DNA from: Clostridia bacterium
GTDB taxonomy: Bacteria; Bacillota; Clostridia; Oscillospirales; Acutalibacteraceae
DNA: 20,882 nt
Assembly: GCA_900771185.1 (NCBI GenBank)
Contig: CAAGND010000094.1
Location: 1-20,882 of the forward strand
Direction of reading: 5' to 3'
Under the pieces are notes generated by a model. It worked only from the letters and a program-made list of their open reading frames with translations. It had not been told where the DNA came from and searched no databases. How positions within the stretch are numbered: position 1 is the stretch's first letter; each line of letters begins with the position of its first letter. The position numbers and the translations under genes are program-made. Positions 1 to 5,877 of this stretch are shown piece after piece.

Positions 1-1
1 A

Positions 2-115
2 AACGAAAAGCTCTTTAACGACTTTCAAAAATTCGGTATTACACGCCTCTGCGAAAGCAAAAACGGCTTTAAGGAGAATCCCGACTTCACACTCTCACCA
101 GACAAATGGAAGTAA
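2..115 (+). CDS. C-terminal end of an unidentified protein (5' truncated by window)
   Basis: An open frame enters at base 2 and runs 37 codons to a TAA at 113-115. It is followed 20 bases later by a good intrinsic terminator, so it is the end of a real transcribed gene. The visible tail is polar and lysine/asparagine-rich, contains Cys in an RLCESK context and ends SPDKWK. There is no membrane segment and no motif I recognise. I cannot name the family from 37 residues. Confidence 0.6.
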   Translation, partial: NEKLFNDFQKFGITRLCESKNGFKENPDFTLSPDKWK

Positions 116-134
116 CATATCATTAAAACACACC

Positions 135-180
135 AAGCGGTGCAGCCGTCCGACTGCGCCGTTTGATTTTTGCTTTTTTT
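135..180 (+). terminator. Rho-independent terminator after the truncated first gene
   Basis: An 11-bp stem pairs 135-145 with 154-164, including two G-U pairs, around an 8-nt loop. It is followed by a T-rich tract at 165-180 (ATTTTTGCTTTTTTT). It ends the gene entering from the left and insulates the Rrf2 gene promoter downstream. Confidence 0.85.
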
Positions 181-228
181 GATTCAAATGATTACATGAG
201 CTTGTTGTGAAAACGCACTGAACGGCGC

Positions 229-257
229 TTGAAAACCTATAAAATATATGTTATTAT
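229..257 (+). promoter_or_regulatory. Sigma-A promoter of the Rrf2 gene with an overlapping ACCTATA operator half
   Basis: TTGAAA (229-234), a 17-base spacer and TATTAT (252-257) make a standard vegetative promoter about 25 bases upstream of the coding start. The spacer begins with ACCTATA (235-241), the same 7-mer that forms both arms of the inverted repeat at the cysK start site (1956-1974). A weaker inverted partner, TTATAGT, lies at 254-260. The arrangement suggests autoregulation by the Rrf2 protein. The promoter call is solid; the operator role is inferred from the shared motif. Confidence 0.7.
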
Positions 258-288
258 AGTAGTATTAAATCAGTGAGGTATTATGGAT

Positions 289-726
289 ATGAAGATTTCA
301 ACAAAGGGACGCTATTCGCTGCGTATGCTTCTCGATCTCGCGGAGCATCAAAACGATGGCTATGTTGCTCTGAAAGATATTGCGGAACGTCAGAATATTT
401 CAAAAAAATATCTTGAACAGATAGTACCTATTTTAAATAAATCTGATATTCTCAGGACAAACCGTGGCTTCCAGGGCGGGTACAGGCTTGCTAAATCACC
501 GGACAAATATACGGTGGGAGATATTCTACGGCTCACTGAAGGAAGTCTCTCCCCCGTCGCCTGTTTGGAACACGACCCTATCGAGTGTGAACGCAGCGGT
601 GAGTGCGCTACGCTGCCTGTTTGGCAGGGGCTTTACCGTGTAATAAACGAATATTTAGACGGTATCACTTTGCAGGATATCTTGGATCAGCAAAGAGAAC
701 GTTACGCCAACGACTATATTATTTGA
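289..726 (+). CDS. Rrf2-family transcriptional regulator, CymR/IscR-like
   Basis: Small winged-helix regulator of the Rrf2 family, about 145 residues, the usual length. The N-terminus MKISTKGRYSLRMLLDLA is the classic family opening. Helix-turn-helix residues lie around 28-60 and the wing (GFQGGYRLA) around 60-68. Three cysteines follow in the pattern C-x7-C-x5-C, in the place where IscR-type members bind an Fe-S cluster; CymR-type members lack this. The protein could therefore sense Fe-S status or, given convergent cysK, cysteine supply. I prefer the ATG at 289 over the one at 283: GAGGT at 275-279 is only 3 bases from 283 but 9 from 289, and homologues start MKIS. Its promoter and the cysK promoter share an ACCTATA element, so it probably represses both. 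Family certain; effector unknown. Confidence 0.93.
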   Translation: MKISTKGRYSLRMLLDLAEHQNDGYVALKDIAERQNISKKYLEQIVPILNKSDILRTNRGFQGGYRLAKSPDKYTVGDILRLTEGSLSPVACLEHDPIECERSGECATLPVWQGLYRVINEYLDGITLQDILDQQRERYANDYII

Positions 727-740
727 CAGAGAGTTTACAA

Positions 741-796
741 ACAGACGGCACACCGGACACATTCTGCATTCCGGCGAGCCGTCTGTAAGTTTTTTT
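741..796 (+). terminator. Terminator after the Rrf2 gene
   Basis: A perfect 9-bp stem, ACAGACGGC (741-749) with GCCGTCTGT (778-786), encloses a smaller CCGG/CCGG stem (753-756 with 771-774). It is followed by AAG and a run of seven T (790-796). It lies in the convergent gap between the Rrf2 gene and cysK. On the minus strand the trailing U-run is poor, so it mainly serves the plus strand. Confidence 0.85.
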
Positions 797-895
797 ACCA
801 ATCTATATGTTATAAAAACGACCCCGCCTGCTTTTCAAAGGCCTTCCCACACAGGGAAATCCGATGAGTACCGGCGGTATCTTATGTTTTTACAT

Positions 896-1825
896 CTATT
901 CTGAGAACATCGGAGTGGAGAGATAACGCTCTCCTGTATCCGGAAGAAGCGCTACTATAATTTTGCCTTTGTTCTCAGGCCTCTTTGCAAGCTCAGTGGC
1001 AGCATATACGGCAGCGCCGGAAGAAATGCCGACAAGAAGACCCTCGTTTCTCGCAAGTGTTCTGCCGGTTTCAAAGGCATCCTCGTTCTCAACAGCAATA
1101 ATTTCATCATATATCTCGGTATTCAGCGTATCCGGTACAAATCCCGCACCGATTCCCTGAATCTTGTGGGAACCGGGGGTACCCTTTGAAAGCACAGGAG
1201 AGCCGGCAGGCTCCACCGCAACAACCTTGACGTTCGGATTCTGACTCTTGAGATATTCGCCGACACCGGAAACAGTTCCGCCGGTGCCAACGCCCGCGAC
1301 AAAGATATCCACCTTACCGTCAGTATCATTCCAGATTTCGGGACCGGTGGAAGCACGGTGTGCGGCCGGGTTTGCCGCATTGGTAAACTGGCTGGGAATA
1401 AAGCTGTCAGGTGTTTCGGCGGCAAGCTCCTGCGCCTTTTCAATCGCGCCCTTCATGCCTTTGGCTCCATCAGTAAGAACCAACTGAGCACCGTAAGCTT
1501 TCAGCAGGTTGCGGCGTTCAACGCTCATTGTCTCCGGCATAGTGAGGATAATCCTGTAACCTCTGGAGGCCGCCACGGCCGCAAGTCCAATACCGGTATT
1601 GCCACTGGTGGGCTCAATAATAACAGAGCCGGGCTTGATGAGCCCCTTTGCCTCAGCATCATCGATCATAGCCTTGGCGACTCTGTCCTTTACACTGCCT
1701 GCCGGATTGAAATACTCCAGTTTTCCGTAAATGGTTGCCTGCAACCCTTTTTGCGAAATATAATTACTAAGTTTCAACAGTGGTGTGCCGCCGATAAGAT
1801 CAGTGATTCTGTCATAAGTTTTCAT
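896..1825 (-). CDS. cysK: Cysteine synthase (O-acetylserine sulfhydrylase)
   Basis: PLP enzyme that makes L-cysteine from O-acetyl-L-serine and sulfide in the cytoplasm. The 309-residue length is typical. The PLP lysine is in the NPAGSVKDR motif (K46), the substrate loop is TSGNTG, the phosphate-binding loop is GTGGTVSG, and EPAGSPVL and the C-terminal ERYLST are family-typical. The start ATG is preceded by AAGGAG at 1841-1836 with 10 bases spacing. A TTGACA-N17-TAAAAT promoter (1975-2003) gives a leader of about 140 bases that carries a short uORF and an inverted repeat at the start site, so expression is probably controlled by the neighbouring Rrf2 regulator and perhaps by translation of the leader. 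Downstream (minus strand) I see only weak hairpins before the shared convergent gap. Confidence 0.97.
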   Translation of the reverse strand: MKTYDRITDLIGGTPLLKLSNYISQKGLQATIYGKLEYFNPAGSVKDRVAKAMIDDAEAKGLIKPGSVIIEPTSGNTGIGLAAVAASRGYRIILTMPETMSVERRNLLKAYGAQLVLTDGAKGMKGAIEKAQELAAETPDSFIPSQFTNAANPAAHRASTGPEIWNDTDGKVDIFVAGVGTGGTVSGVGEYLKSQNPNVKVVAVEPAGSPVLSKGTPGSHKIQGIGAGFVPDTLNTEIYDEIIAVENEDAFETGRTLARNEGLLVGISSGAAVYAATELAKRPENKGKIIVALLPDTGERYLSTPMFSE

Positions 1826-1893
1826 ATCAAATATACTCCTTATTTTATAATATTAATTGGGGGTTGAGTTCATCTGTTAAAAATTTGCCGACT

Positions 1894-1926
1894 TCAACAT
1901 CGAAATCCGCTCGATATCTGTTTCAT
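1894..1926 (-). CDS. Putative ten-residue cysK leader peptide ending Arg-Cys
   Basis: Inside the cysK 5' leader, an ATG at 1926-1924 has a good Shine-Dalgarno (GAGGTG, 1936-1931) and opens a ten-codon frame reading M-K-Q-I-S-S-G-F-R-C, then TGA. The last sense codon is Cys (TGT, 1899-1897). Two mutually overlapping hairpins can be drawn. One lies within the uORF (ATCGA/TCGAT, 1899-1903 with 1911-1915). The other pairs 1863-1869 with 1891-1898 and would include the end of the uORF. A cysteine codon at the end of a translated leader in front of the cysteine synthase gene suggests cysteine-responsive attenuation. This is inferred by analogy with leader peptides; no translation evidence is available. 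Confidence 0.5.
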   Translation of the reverse strand: MKQISSGFRC

Positions 1927-1955
1927 AACACACCTCGTAAGTTTTATTTAATAAA

Positions 1956-2003
1956 ACCTATATGTTTTATAGGTATTTTATCATTCTATTTTTTATTTGT
2001 CAA
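1956..2003 (-). promoter_or_regulatory. cysK promoter with inverted-repeat operator at the start site
   Basis: Read on the minus strand: TTGACA (2003-1998), exactly 17 bases, TAAAAT (1980-1975). Immediately downstream is a perfect inverted repeat at 1956-1974 with 7-bp arms (ACCTATA...TATAGGT on the plus strand) and a 5-base centre. It covers the expected transcription start near 1968. A protein bound there would block initiation. The same 7-mer lies in the Rrf2 gene's promoter spacer, which makes the Rrf2 protein the prime candidate. Promoter seen directly; identity of the binder inferred. Confidence 0.8.
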
Positions 2004-2055
2004 CCCCTAAATTACAACTTTTTCCAATATATTGATGCGAAATTGAGTTTTTTGA

Positions 2056-2102
2056 AGTTCATTATAATTTACCTTGACAAAATGATGTTAGTTCACTATA
2101 AT
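2056..2102 (+). promoter_or_regulatory. Perfect consensus sigma-A promoter with a duplicated GTTCAYTATAAT element
   Basis: TTGACA (2074-2079), a 17-base spacer and TATAAT (2097-2102) match the vegetative consensus at every position. The -10 region is part of AGTTCACTATAAT (2090-2102), and a near-copy, AGTTCATTATAAT, lies 34 bases upstream (2056-2068). The repeat could be a regulator's tandem binding site. The first downstream gene on this strand is the HD-domain protein at 2338, leaving a leader of about 230 bases. The stretch 1827-2337 otherwise holds the cysK leader and promoter (opposite strand) and no plus-strand gene that I can support. Confidence 0.75.
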
Positions 2103-2337
2103 ACATATCATGTACATAGGTTTTATATAAATTAACCCTTAAATTGAGCAGCATCTCTCCCGTCAATCCTAAAATATTCGGCAGTAAGGTTGATATTCGC
2201 TTTTTTCGCAAGCATTTTTGAAACGTTCGTTTGATATTAACAAACAATTAACATGTTTCATTTATAATAAAACAAAATATTTCCCGGCTGTGCATCCCGA
2301 AGACATAGTCCGGACTGTAAAGAAGGAAGAGGTTAAC
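2103..2337 (+). other. AT-rich leader of the HD-domain gene, no recognised RNA element
   Basis: About 235 bases separate the strong promoter from the HD gene. I find no terminator, T-box core or recognisable riboswitch. There are small inverted repeats: AAACG/CGTTT around 2221-2232 and GTTTG/CAAAC at 2229-2233 with 2241-2245. There is also a second perfect TATAAT at 2263-2268, without a good -35, which might give a shorter transcript. On the minus strand, 2215-2132 is an ATG-initiated 27-codon frame without a ribosome binding site, discussed under findings. Confidence 0.4.
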
Positions 2338-2910
2338 ATGGCTGGAACATTTACAAGAGAAGCGGCATGGGAGTTGCTGACGGAACTTAACAAGGAGCAC
2401 TTTCATCTCAAACATGCATTGACTGTGGAAGGAGTAATGCGCTATTTTGCAAAAGAATTGGGCTATGCTGACGAGGAAGACTTTTGGGGCATCGTCGGTC
2501 TTTTGCACGACCTGGATTTTGAGCAGTTTCCTGAGCAGCACTGCATCAAGGAACAGGAAATCATGCGTGAACGCGGTGTCGACGAACGCATTATCCATGC
2601 GACTGCCAGCCACGGATATGCGCTGACCGTGGACATAAAACCGGAGCACGATATGGAAAAGGTTCTCTATGCTGTGGACGAGCTGACAGGTCTCATCGGT
2701 GCGGTTGCTCTCATGCGGCCCTCAAAGAGCGTATCTGATTTGGAGCTGAAATCGGTAAAGAAAAAATACAAGAATTTGAATTTCGCCGCCGGATGTTCCA
2801 GAGAGGTTATTGAACGGGGCGTCGCCATGCTTGGTTGGGATCTTGACACCCTGATTGAAAAAACAATTCTCGCTATGAGAAGCTGCGAAGATATCTATGA
2901 AAACTTCTGA
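2338..2910 (+). CDS. HD-domain protein (predicted metal-dependent phosphohydrolase)
   Basis: A 190-residue cytoplasmic protein of the HD superfamily, whose members coordinate divalent metals and usually cleave phosphate esters of nucleotides. Visible metal-ligand candidates in order are H26 (LKHALTVE), H57-D58 (GLLHDLDF), H92 (ATASHGYA) and D114 (AVDELTGL). The LLHDLDF and AVDELTGL signatures match the small HDIG-type hydrolases common in Clostridia, which are mostly unassigned in function. The frame is open upstream to 2218, but the ATG at 2338 has an AAGGAAGAGG ribosome binding site and begins the conserved part. It lies downstream of a perfect consensus promoter with a long leader and upstream of an mnmA remnant. 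Substrate unknown. Confidence 0.88.
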   Translation: MAGTFTREAAWELLTELNKEHFHLKHALTVEGVMRYFAKELGYADEEDFWGIVGLLHDLDFEQFPEQHCIKEQEIMRERGVDERIIHATASHGYALTVDIKPEHDMEKVLYAVDELTGLIGAVALMRPSKSVSDLELKSVKKKYKNLNFAAGCSREVIERGVAMLGWDLDTLIEKTILAMRSCEDIYENF

Positions 2911-3023
2911 TGTTTAAATAGATTGTCGGCAAAGAGATTTGTTTTGGCTATGAAACCATACGCAAGGCACGTGTATGTATCTACATAATGATGGAGTGGG
3001 ACAATACGATAAATAAAAATTCT

Positions 3024-3269
3024 ATGATAGCCATGATTGGCGGTGTGGATTCGAGCGTGGCGGCATATCTTGTGAAAAAGCAGAGATAGGCCAATGCGAC
3101 TGAAAACGAAAGTTTGCTATCCGCAGGAATAGCCGTGGGCAACCGTTATCAAAACTGACACCGATGGTTGCTGATCTAATTCGACGAGCCGCAGCGTGCG
3201 GTTACAAAAGGTCATGCAGTTGTTTTGTACGATGGCGATACAGTTGTCGGAGGCGGAACAATTCAATAA
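3024..3269 (+). pseudogene. mnmA: Decayed mnmA (tRNA-specific 2-thiouridylase) remnant
   Basis: Three pieces match the ends of MnmA, an enzyme of about 360 residues that puts sulfur on U34 of tRNAs. At 3024-3089 the frame reads MIAMIGGVDSSVAAYLVKKQ, then a stop: the N-terminal ATP-pyrophosphatase loop, with Ser changed to Ile in SGGVDSS. At 3133-3168, in another frame, is WATVIKTDTDG, resembling the C-terminal barrel. At 3180-3266 is FDEPQRAVTKGHAVVLYDGD and a VVGGGTI ending, followed by TAA: the canonical MnmA C-terminus. A TAA at 3177-3179 sits where a Glu codon is usual before FDEPQ. Roughly 300 codons, including the catalytic cysteines, are missing. The rest of 2911-3318 shows no other gene. 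A functional copy presumably exists elsewhere in the genome. Confidence 0.85.
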
Positions 3270-3318
3270 AGAAGCATACAAGCAATAATATCATTAAGCT
3301 TGTAAAATAAACTGAGAT

Positions 3319-3351
3319 GCGATGAGCTGCCGCTCATCGCTTTTCTTTTTT
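3319..3351 (+). terminator. Strong terminator between the mnmA remnant and sigK
   Basis: A perfect 9-bp stem, GCGATGAGC (3319-3327) with GCTCATCGC (3332-3340), has a four-base loop and is followed by TTTTCTTTTTT (3341-3351). It has outlived the gene it once served and now insulates sigK. Confidence 0.92.
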
Positions 3352-3425
3352 ACACCGGAAAAAGTACAAGATTTTCAGCATATAGATTATTACCGCTCTG
3401 CGGATTATCTCAAAGAGGTGGTAAA

Positions 3426-4121
3426 ATGCTTGAATGGCTGCTGAATATCATATCTAACGGATTTTTGTTTTTTGCCCTGCACCTCAGCTCCGGCAGTTCA
3501 TTTCCTCCGCCGCTGAGCGCCGCCGAGGAGCGAGAATGTTTGGAAAAGATGAACAGCGGTGACATCAGAGCTCGCGAAAAACTCATAGAACACAATCTGC
3601 GACTCGTCGCGCACATTATAAAAAAATATTACGCTAACTATTCAGATCAGGACGATCTCATATCAATAGGCACGGTAGGTCTGATAAAGGGTATCGACAC
3701 TTTCAAGCCCGACAAGGGAACACGTCTGGCAACATATGCGGCAAAATGTGTTGAAAATGAAATATTGATGTACTTCCGCAGCTTGAAGAAAAGCTCGCAC
3801 GACTTTTCGCTTGACGAGCCAATTGACAGCGACAGTGAGGGAAATCCTTTGACCCTTATGGACATAATCTGCACTCAGGACAACATTGCAGATGATATCG
3901 ATCTCAAAATAAAAAGCGAAAAACTCCGTTCACTCGTCAACTCAATAGGCAACAAGCGCGAAAAGTTGATTATCATTCTCCGCTACGGTCTTGACAACAA
4001 CGAACCAATGACGCAGCGTGAAATTGCGAAAATGCTCGGCATATCACGGTCATATGTCAGCAGAATTGAGAAAAAAGCCCTTGAACGCCTCCGGCGAGGG
4101 TTTGAGATATCCGTCAGGTGA
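3426..4121 (+). CDS. sigK: RNA polymerase sporulation sigma factor, pro-sigma-K
   Basis: Late mother-cell sigma factor that drives spore coat and mother-cell lysis genes in endospore formers. The 231 residues include a hydrophobic N-terminal pro-sequence (about residues 1-20, WLLNIISNGFLFFALHL), then FPPPLS aligning with the FPQPLS of Bacillus pro-sigma-K. The membrane protease SpoIVFB would be expected to remove it. Region 2 (DDLISIGTVGLIKGIDTF, about 77-93, then RLATYAAKCVENEILMYFRS) and region 4 (MTQREIAKMLGISRSYVSRIE) are intact. The reading frame is continuous, so no skin-type prophage interrupts it here. AGAGGTGG just before the ATG is the ribosome binding site. CATATAGAT at 3379-3387 faintly resembles a sigma-E/K -10 element but is weak evidence. 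It stands alone, with terminators on both sides. Confidence 0.96.
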   Translation: MLEWLLNIISNGFLFFALHLSSGSSFPPPLSAAEERECLEKMNSGDIRAREKLIEHNLRLVAHIIKKYYANYSDQDDLISIGTVGLIKGIDTFKPDKGTRLATYAAKCVENEILMYFRSLKKSSHDFSLDEPIDSDSEGNPLTLMDIICTQDNIADDIDLKIKSEKLRSLVNSIGNKREKLIIILRYGLDNNEPMTQREIAKMLGISRSYVSRIEKKALERLRRGFEISVR

Positions 4122-4207
4122 GTTATAAAATTCCGGTGTCTGTTTATTTGCGTAAATGCGCAATTTACAGATATATGAAATTATACTTCATATCAATTTT
4201 ATCAGAA

Positions 4208-4247
4208 TGTCAAAAGGCCGTTCCTTTGAAGGAGCGGCCTTTTGACA
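4208..4247 (+). terminator. 17-bp stem terminator after sigK
   Basis: 4208-4224 pairs with 4231-4247 around a TTTGAA loop, with a single G-U pair. The closing stem is A/T-rich (GTCAAAAGG...CCTTTTGAC), giving TTTT on either strand, so it can act in both directions, although there is no long U-tract outside the stem. It overlaps a short open frame (4118-4321) that is therefore not a gene. Confidence 0.8.
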
Positions 4248-4552
4248 GAAATATGGAAAGGTTTGGATATGGAGTTGTTAAAATTAAATGCAGGATTTTC
4301 TGTGTTAAATCCTTTCATTAACTTAATTCACTTTTTTCCCGATTTTGTGACACTTTTTCTTAAAAAAATTTCATTTCTAAGCTTTTTTTCTGAATTCAAA
4401 TAGTTTCTATTTATAAAAAGTTTATAATTAGTAATAGTCCGCAGCTTAGAGCAACAAACTCATAAATTTATATATCCTTTCTGATGATGGCAAAATTCTG
4501 TTAAAATACAGCATTCATTTTTATAAAGCCCCTCTTTTTTACGTCAACATAA
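4248..4552. other. AT-rich intergenic stretch, no gene
   Basis: Very AT-rich DNA between the sigK terminator and the rhaA promoter. I see an inverted repeat, AGGATTT/AAATCCT (4292-4298 with 4307-4313), an isolated TATAAT near 4424 without a good -35, and several homopolymer runs. There is no supported coding frame, RNA gene or catabolite-response (cre) element. Confidence 0.5.
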
Positions 4553-4601
4553 TTGCGTACTGATATCAGATATGTTAAAATATTTATCATAAAATTAACA
4601 T
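4553..4601 (+). promoter_or_regulatory. rhaA promoter with a flanking inverted repeat
   Basis: TTGCGT (4553-4558), 17 bases and TAAAAT (4576-4581) form a plausible sigma-A promoter about 55 bases before the rhaA start. The palindrome TGATATCA lies in the spacer. An inverted repeat with 7-bp arms, ATGTTAA (4572-4578) and TTAACAT (4595-4601), straddles the -10 and start region and could be the operator of a rhamnose-responsive regulator encoded elsewhere. AT-richness makes chance repeats likely, so the operator is tentative. Confidence 0.55.
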
Positions 4602-4635
4602 TTGCTTGAGTTTAATATATAAGGAGGCTAAGCGT

Positions 4636-5877
4636 ATGACACGATACGAAAGCGCAAAAGAAATCTATGCCCGATACGGCGTTGACACTGAAAAAGCTCT
4701 GGACACACTCAGCGGCATAACAGTCTCGCTGCACTGTTGGCAGGGTGACGATGTGACCGGTTTTGACAGCAGACAATCCCTCTCCGGCGGTATTCAGACC
4801 ACAGGCAACTACCCGGGCAAAGCCCGCAATCCGGAAGAACTGATGCGGGATATCGACATGGCTCTGAGCCTTATGCCCGGAAAGAAAAAGCTGAATCTTC
4901 ACGCAAGCTATGCGATTTTTGAGGACGGAGATTTTGCCGACCGCGACAAGATACGCCCCGCACACTTTGCAAAATGGGTAAAATTCGCAAAGGACAGAGG
5001 CTTGGGATTGGATTTTAACCCGACCTTCTTTTCACATCCTATGGTAAAAGACAACCTTACTCTCTCCTCTCCTGATGAGGATGTTCGCCGGTTCTGGGTT
5101 GAGCATGGCAAGCGCTGTGTTGAAATATCGGAATATTTTGCAAATGAGACCGGAATGCCCTGCGTTATGAACATATGGATTCCCGACGGTTATAAAGATA
5201 TACCCGCAGACAGACTTTCCCCACGTGCAAGATTCAAGAAATCGCTTGATGAAATTCTCTCCGTCCCCTACGACAAATCAAAAGTTTATGTTTGTCTTGA
5301 GTCAAAGGTTTTCGGAATAGGACTTGAAAGCTACACTGTCGGCTCCGCGGAGTTCTGCATGAACTATGTTGCAAACAAGGGTATCACGCCCCTGATGGAC
5401 AACGGCCATTATCACCCAACCGAGATGGTCTCCGACAAGATTTCATCGATGCTTCTTTTTAACGAAAAAATCGCCCTGCATATAACACGCCCGGTTCGCT
5501 GGGACTCAGACCATGTGGTTCTGTTTGACGATGAGACAAAAGAGATTGCTAAGGAAATAGTGAGAAATGATGCCATTGACAGGGTGTTTATAGCAACGGA
5601 CTATTTTGACGCCTCAATTAACAGAATTTCCGCGTGGATAACAGGCATCAGAAGTGTTCAGAAAGCTCTGCTGTTTGCCCTGCTCCAGCCGAGTGACAAA
5701 ATGAAAGAACTGCAGAACGAGAGTAATTTCACCGAGCTCATGGTTATCAGCGAGGAGATGAAAACCGCGCCCTTAGGCGATGTCTGGGAGGAATATCTCA
5801 GAAGAGAAAATATAGAATCGGATTACCTTTCAAAGGTCAGCGAATACGAAAAGACTGTTTTGGAGGAAAGAAAATGA
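4636..5877 (+). CDS. rhaA: L-rhamnose isomerase
   Basis: Converts L-rhamnose to L-rhamnulose, the first cytoplasmic step of rhamnose use. The 413 residues match the family (E. coli about 419). Metal and catalytic residues appear in order: E222 (VCLESK), D255 (LMDNGHYHP), H282 (ALHITRP), and D290 and D292 (WDSDHVV). These keep the same relative spacing as the E. coli ligands E234, D267, H294, D302 and D304. The SLHCWQGDDVTGFD opening is diagnostic. The ATG at 4636 is chosen because AAGGAGG (4621-4627) sits nine bases upstream; an ATG at 4606 has no ribosome binding site. It overlaps rhaD by four bases (ATGA), so the two are translationally coupled. Confidence 0.98.
   Translation: MTRYESAKEIYARYGVDTEKALDTLSGITVSLHCWQGDDVTGFDSRQSLSGGIQTTGNYPGKARNPEELMRDIDMALSLMPGKKKLNLHASYAIFEDGDFADRDKIRPAHFAKWVKFAKDRGLGLDFNPTFFSHPMVKDNLTLSSPDEDVRRFWVEHGKRCVEISEYFANETGMPCVMNIWIPDGYKDIPADRLSPRARFKKSLDEILSVPYDKSKVYVCLESKVFGIGLESYTVGSAEFCMNYVANKGITPLMDNGHYHPTEMVSDKISSMLLFNEKIALHITRPVRWDSDHVVLFDDETKEIAKEIVRNDAIDRVFIATDYFDASINRISAWITGIRSVQKALLFALLQPSDKMKELQNESNFTELMVISEEMKTAPLGDVWEEYLRRENIESDYLSKVSEYEKTVLEERK

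Noticed and set aside
1358..1867. 169-codon plus-strand frame opposite cysK
   Set aside because: No promoter or ribosome binding site, no recognisable domain, and full overlap with an unmistakable cysK.
1826..1968. T-box or other known riboswitch in the cysK leader
   Set aside because: No T-box core, antiterminator or terminator with a U-tract is visible; the leader is better described by the uORF and the start-site operator.
2062..2247. 61-codon minus-strand frame upstream of cysK
   Set aside because: It overlaps the consensus plus-strand promoter, lacks a ribosome binding site and has no recognisable domain.
3426..4121. skin-like element interrupting sigK
   Set aside because: The frame is continuous from the pro-sequence through region 4, so there is no insertion here.
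4118..4321. 67-codon frame overlapping the end of sigK
   Set aside because: It contains the 17-bp sigK terminator and has no ribosome binding site.
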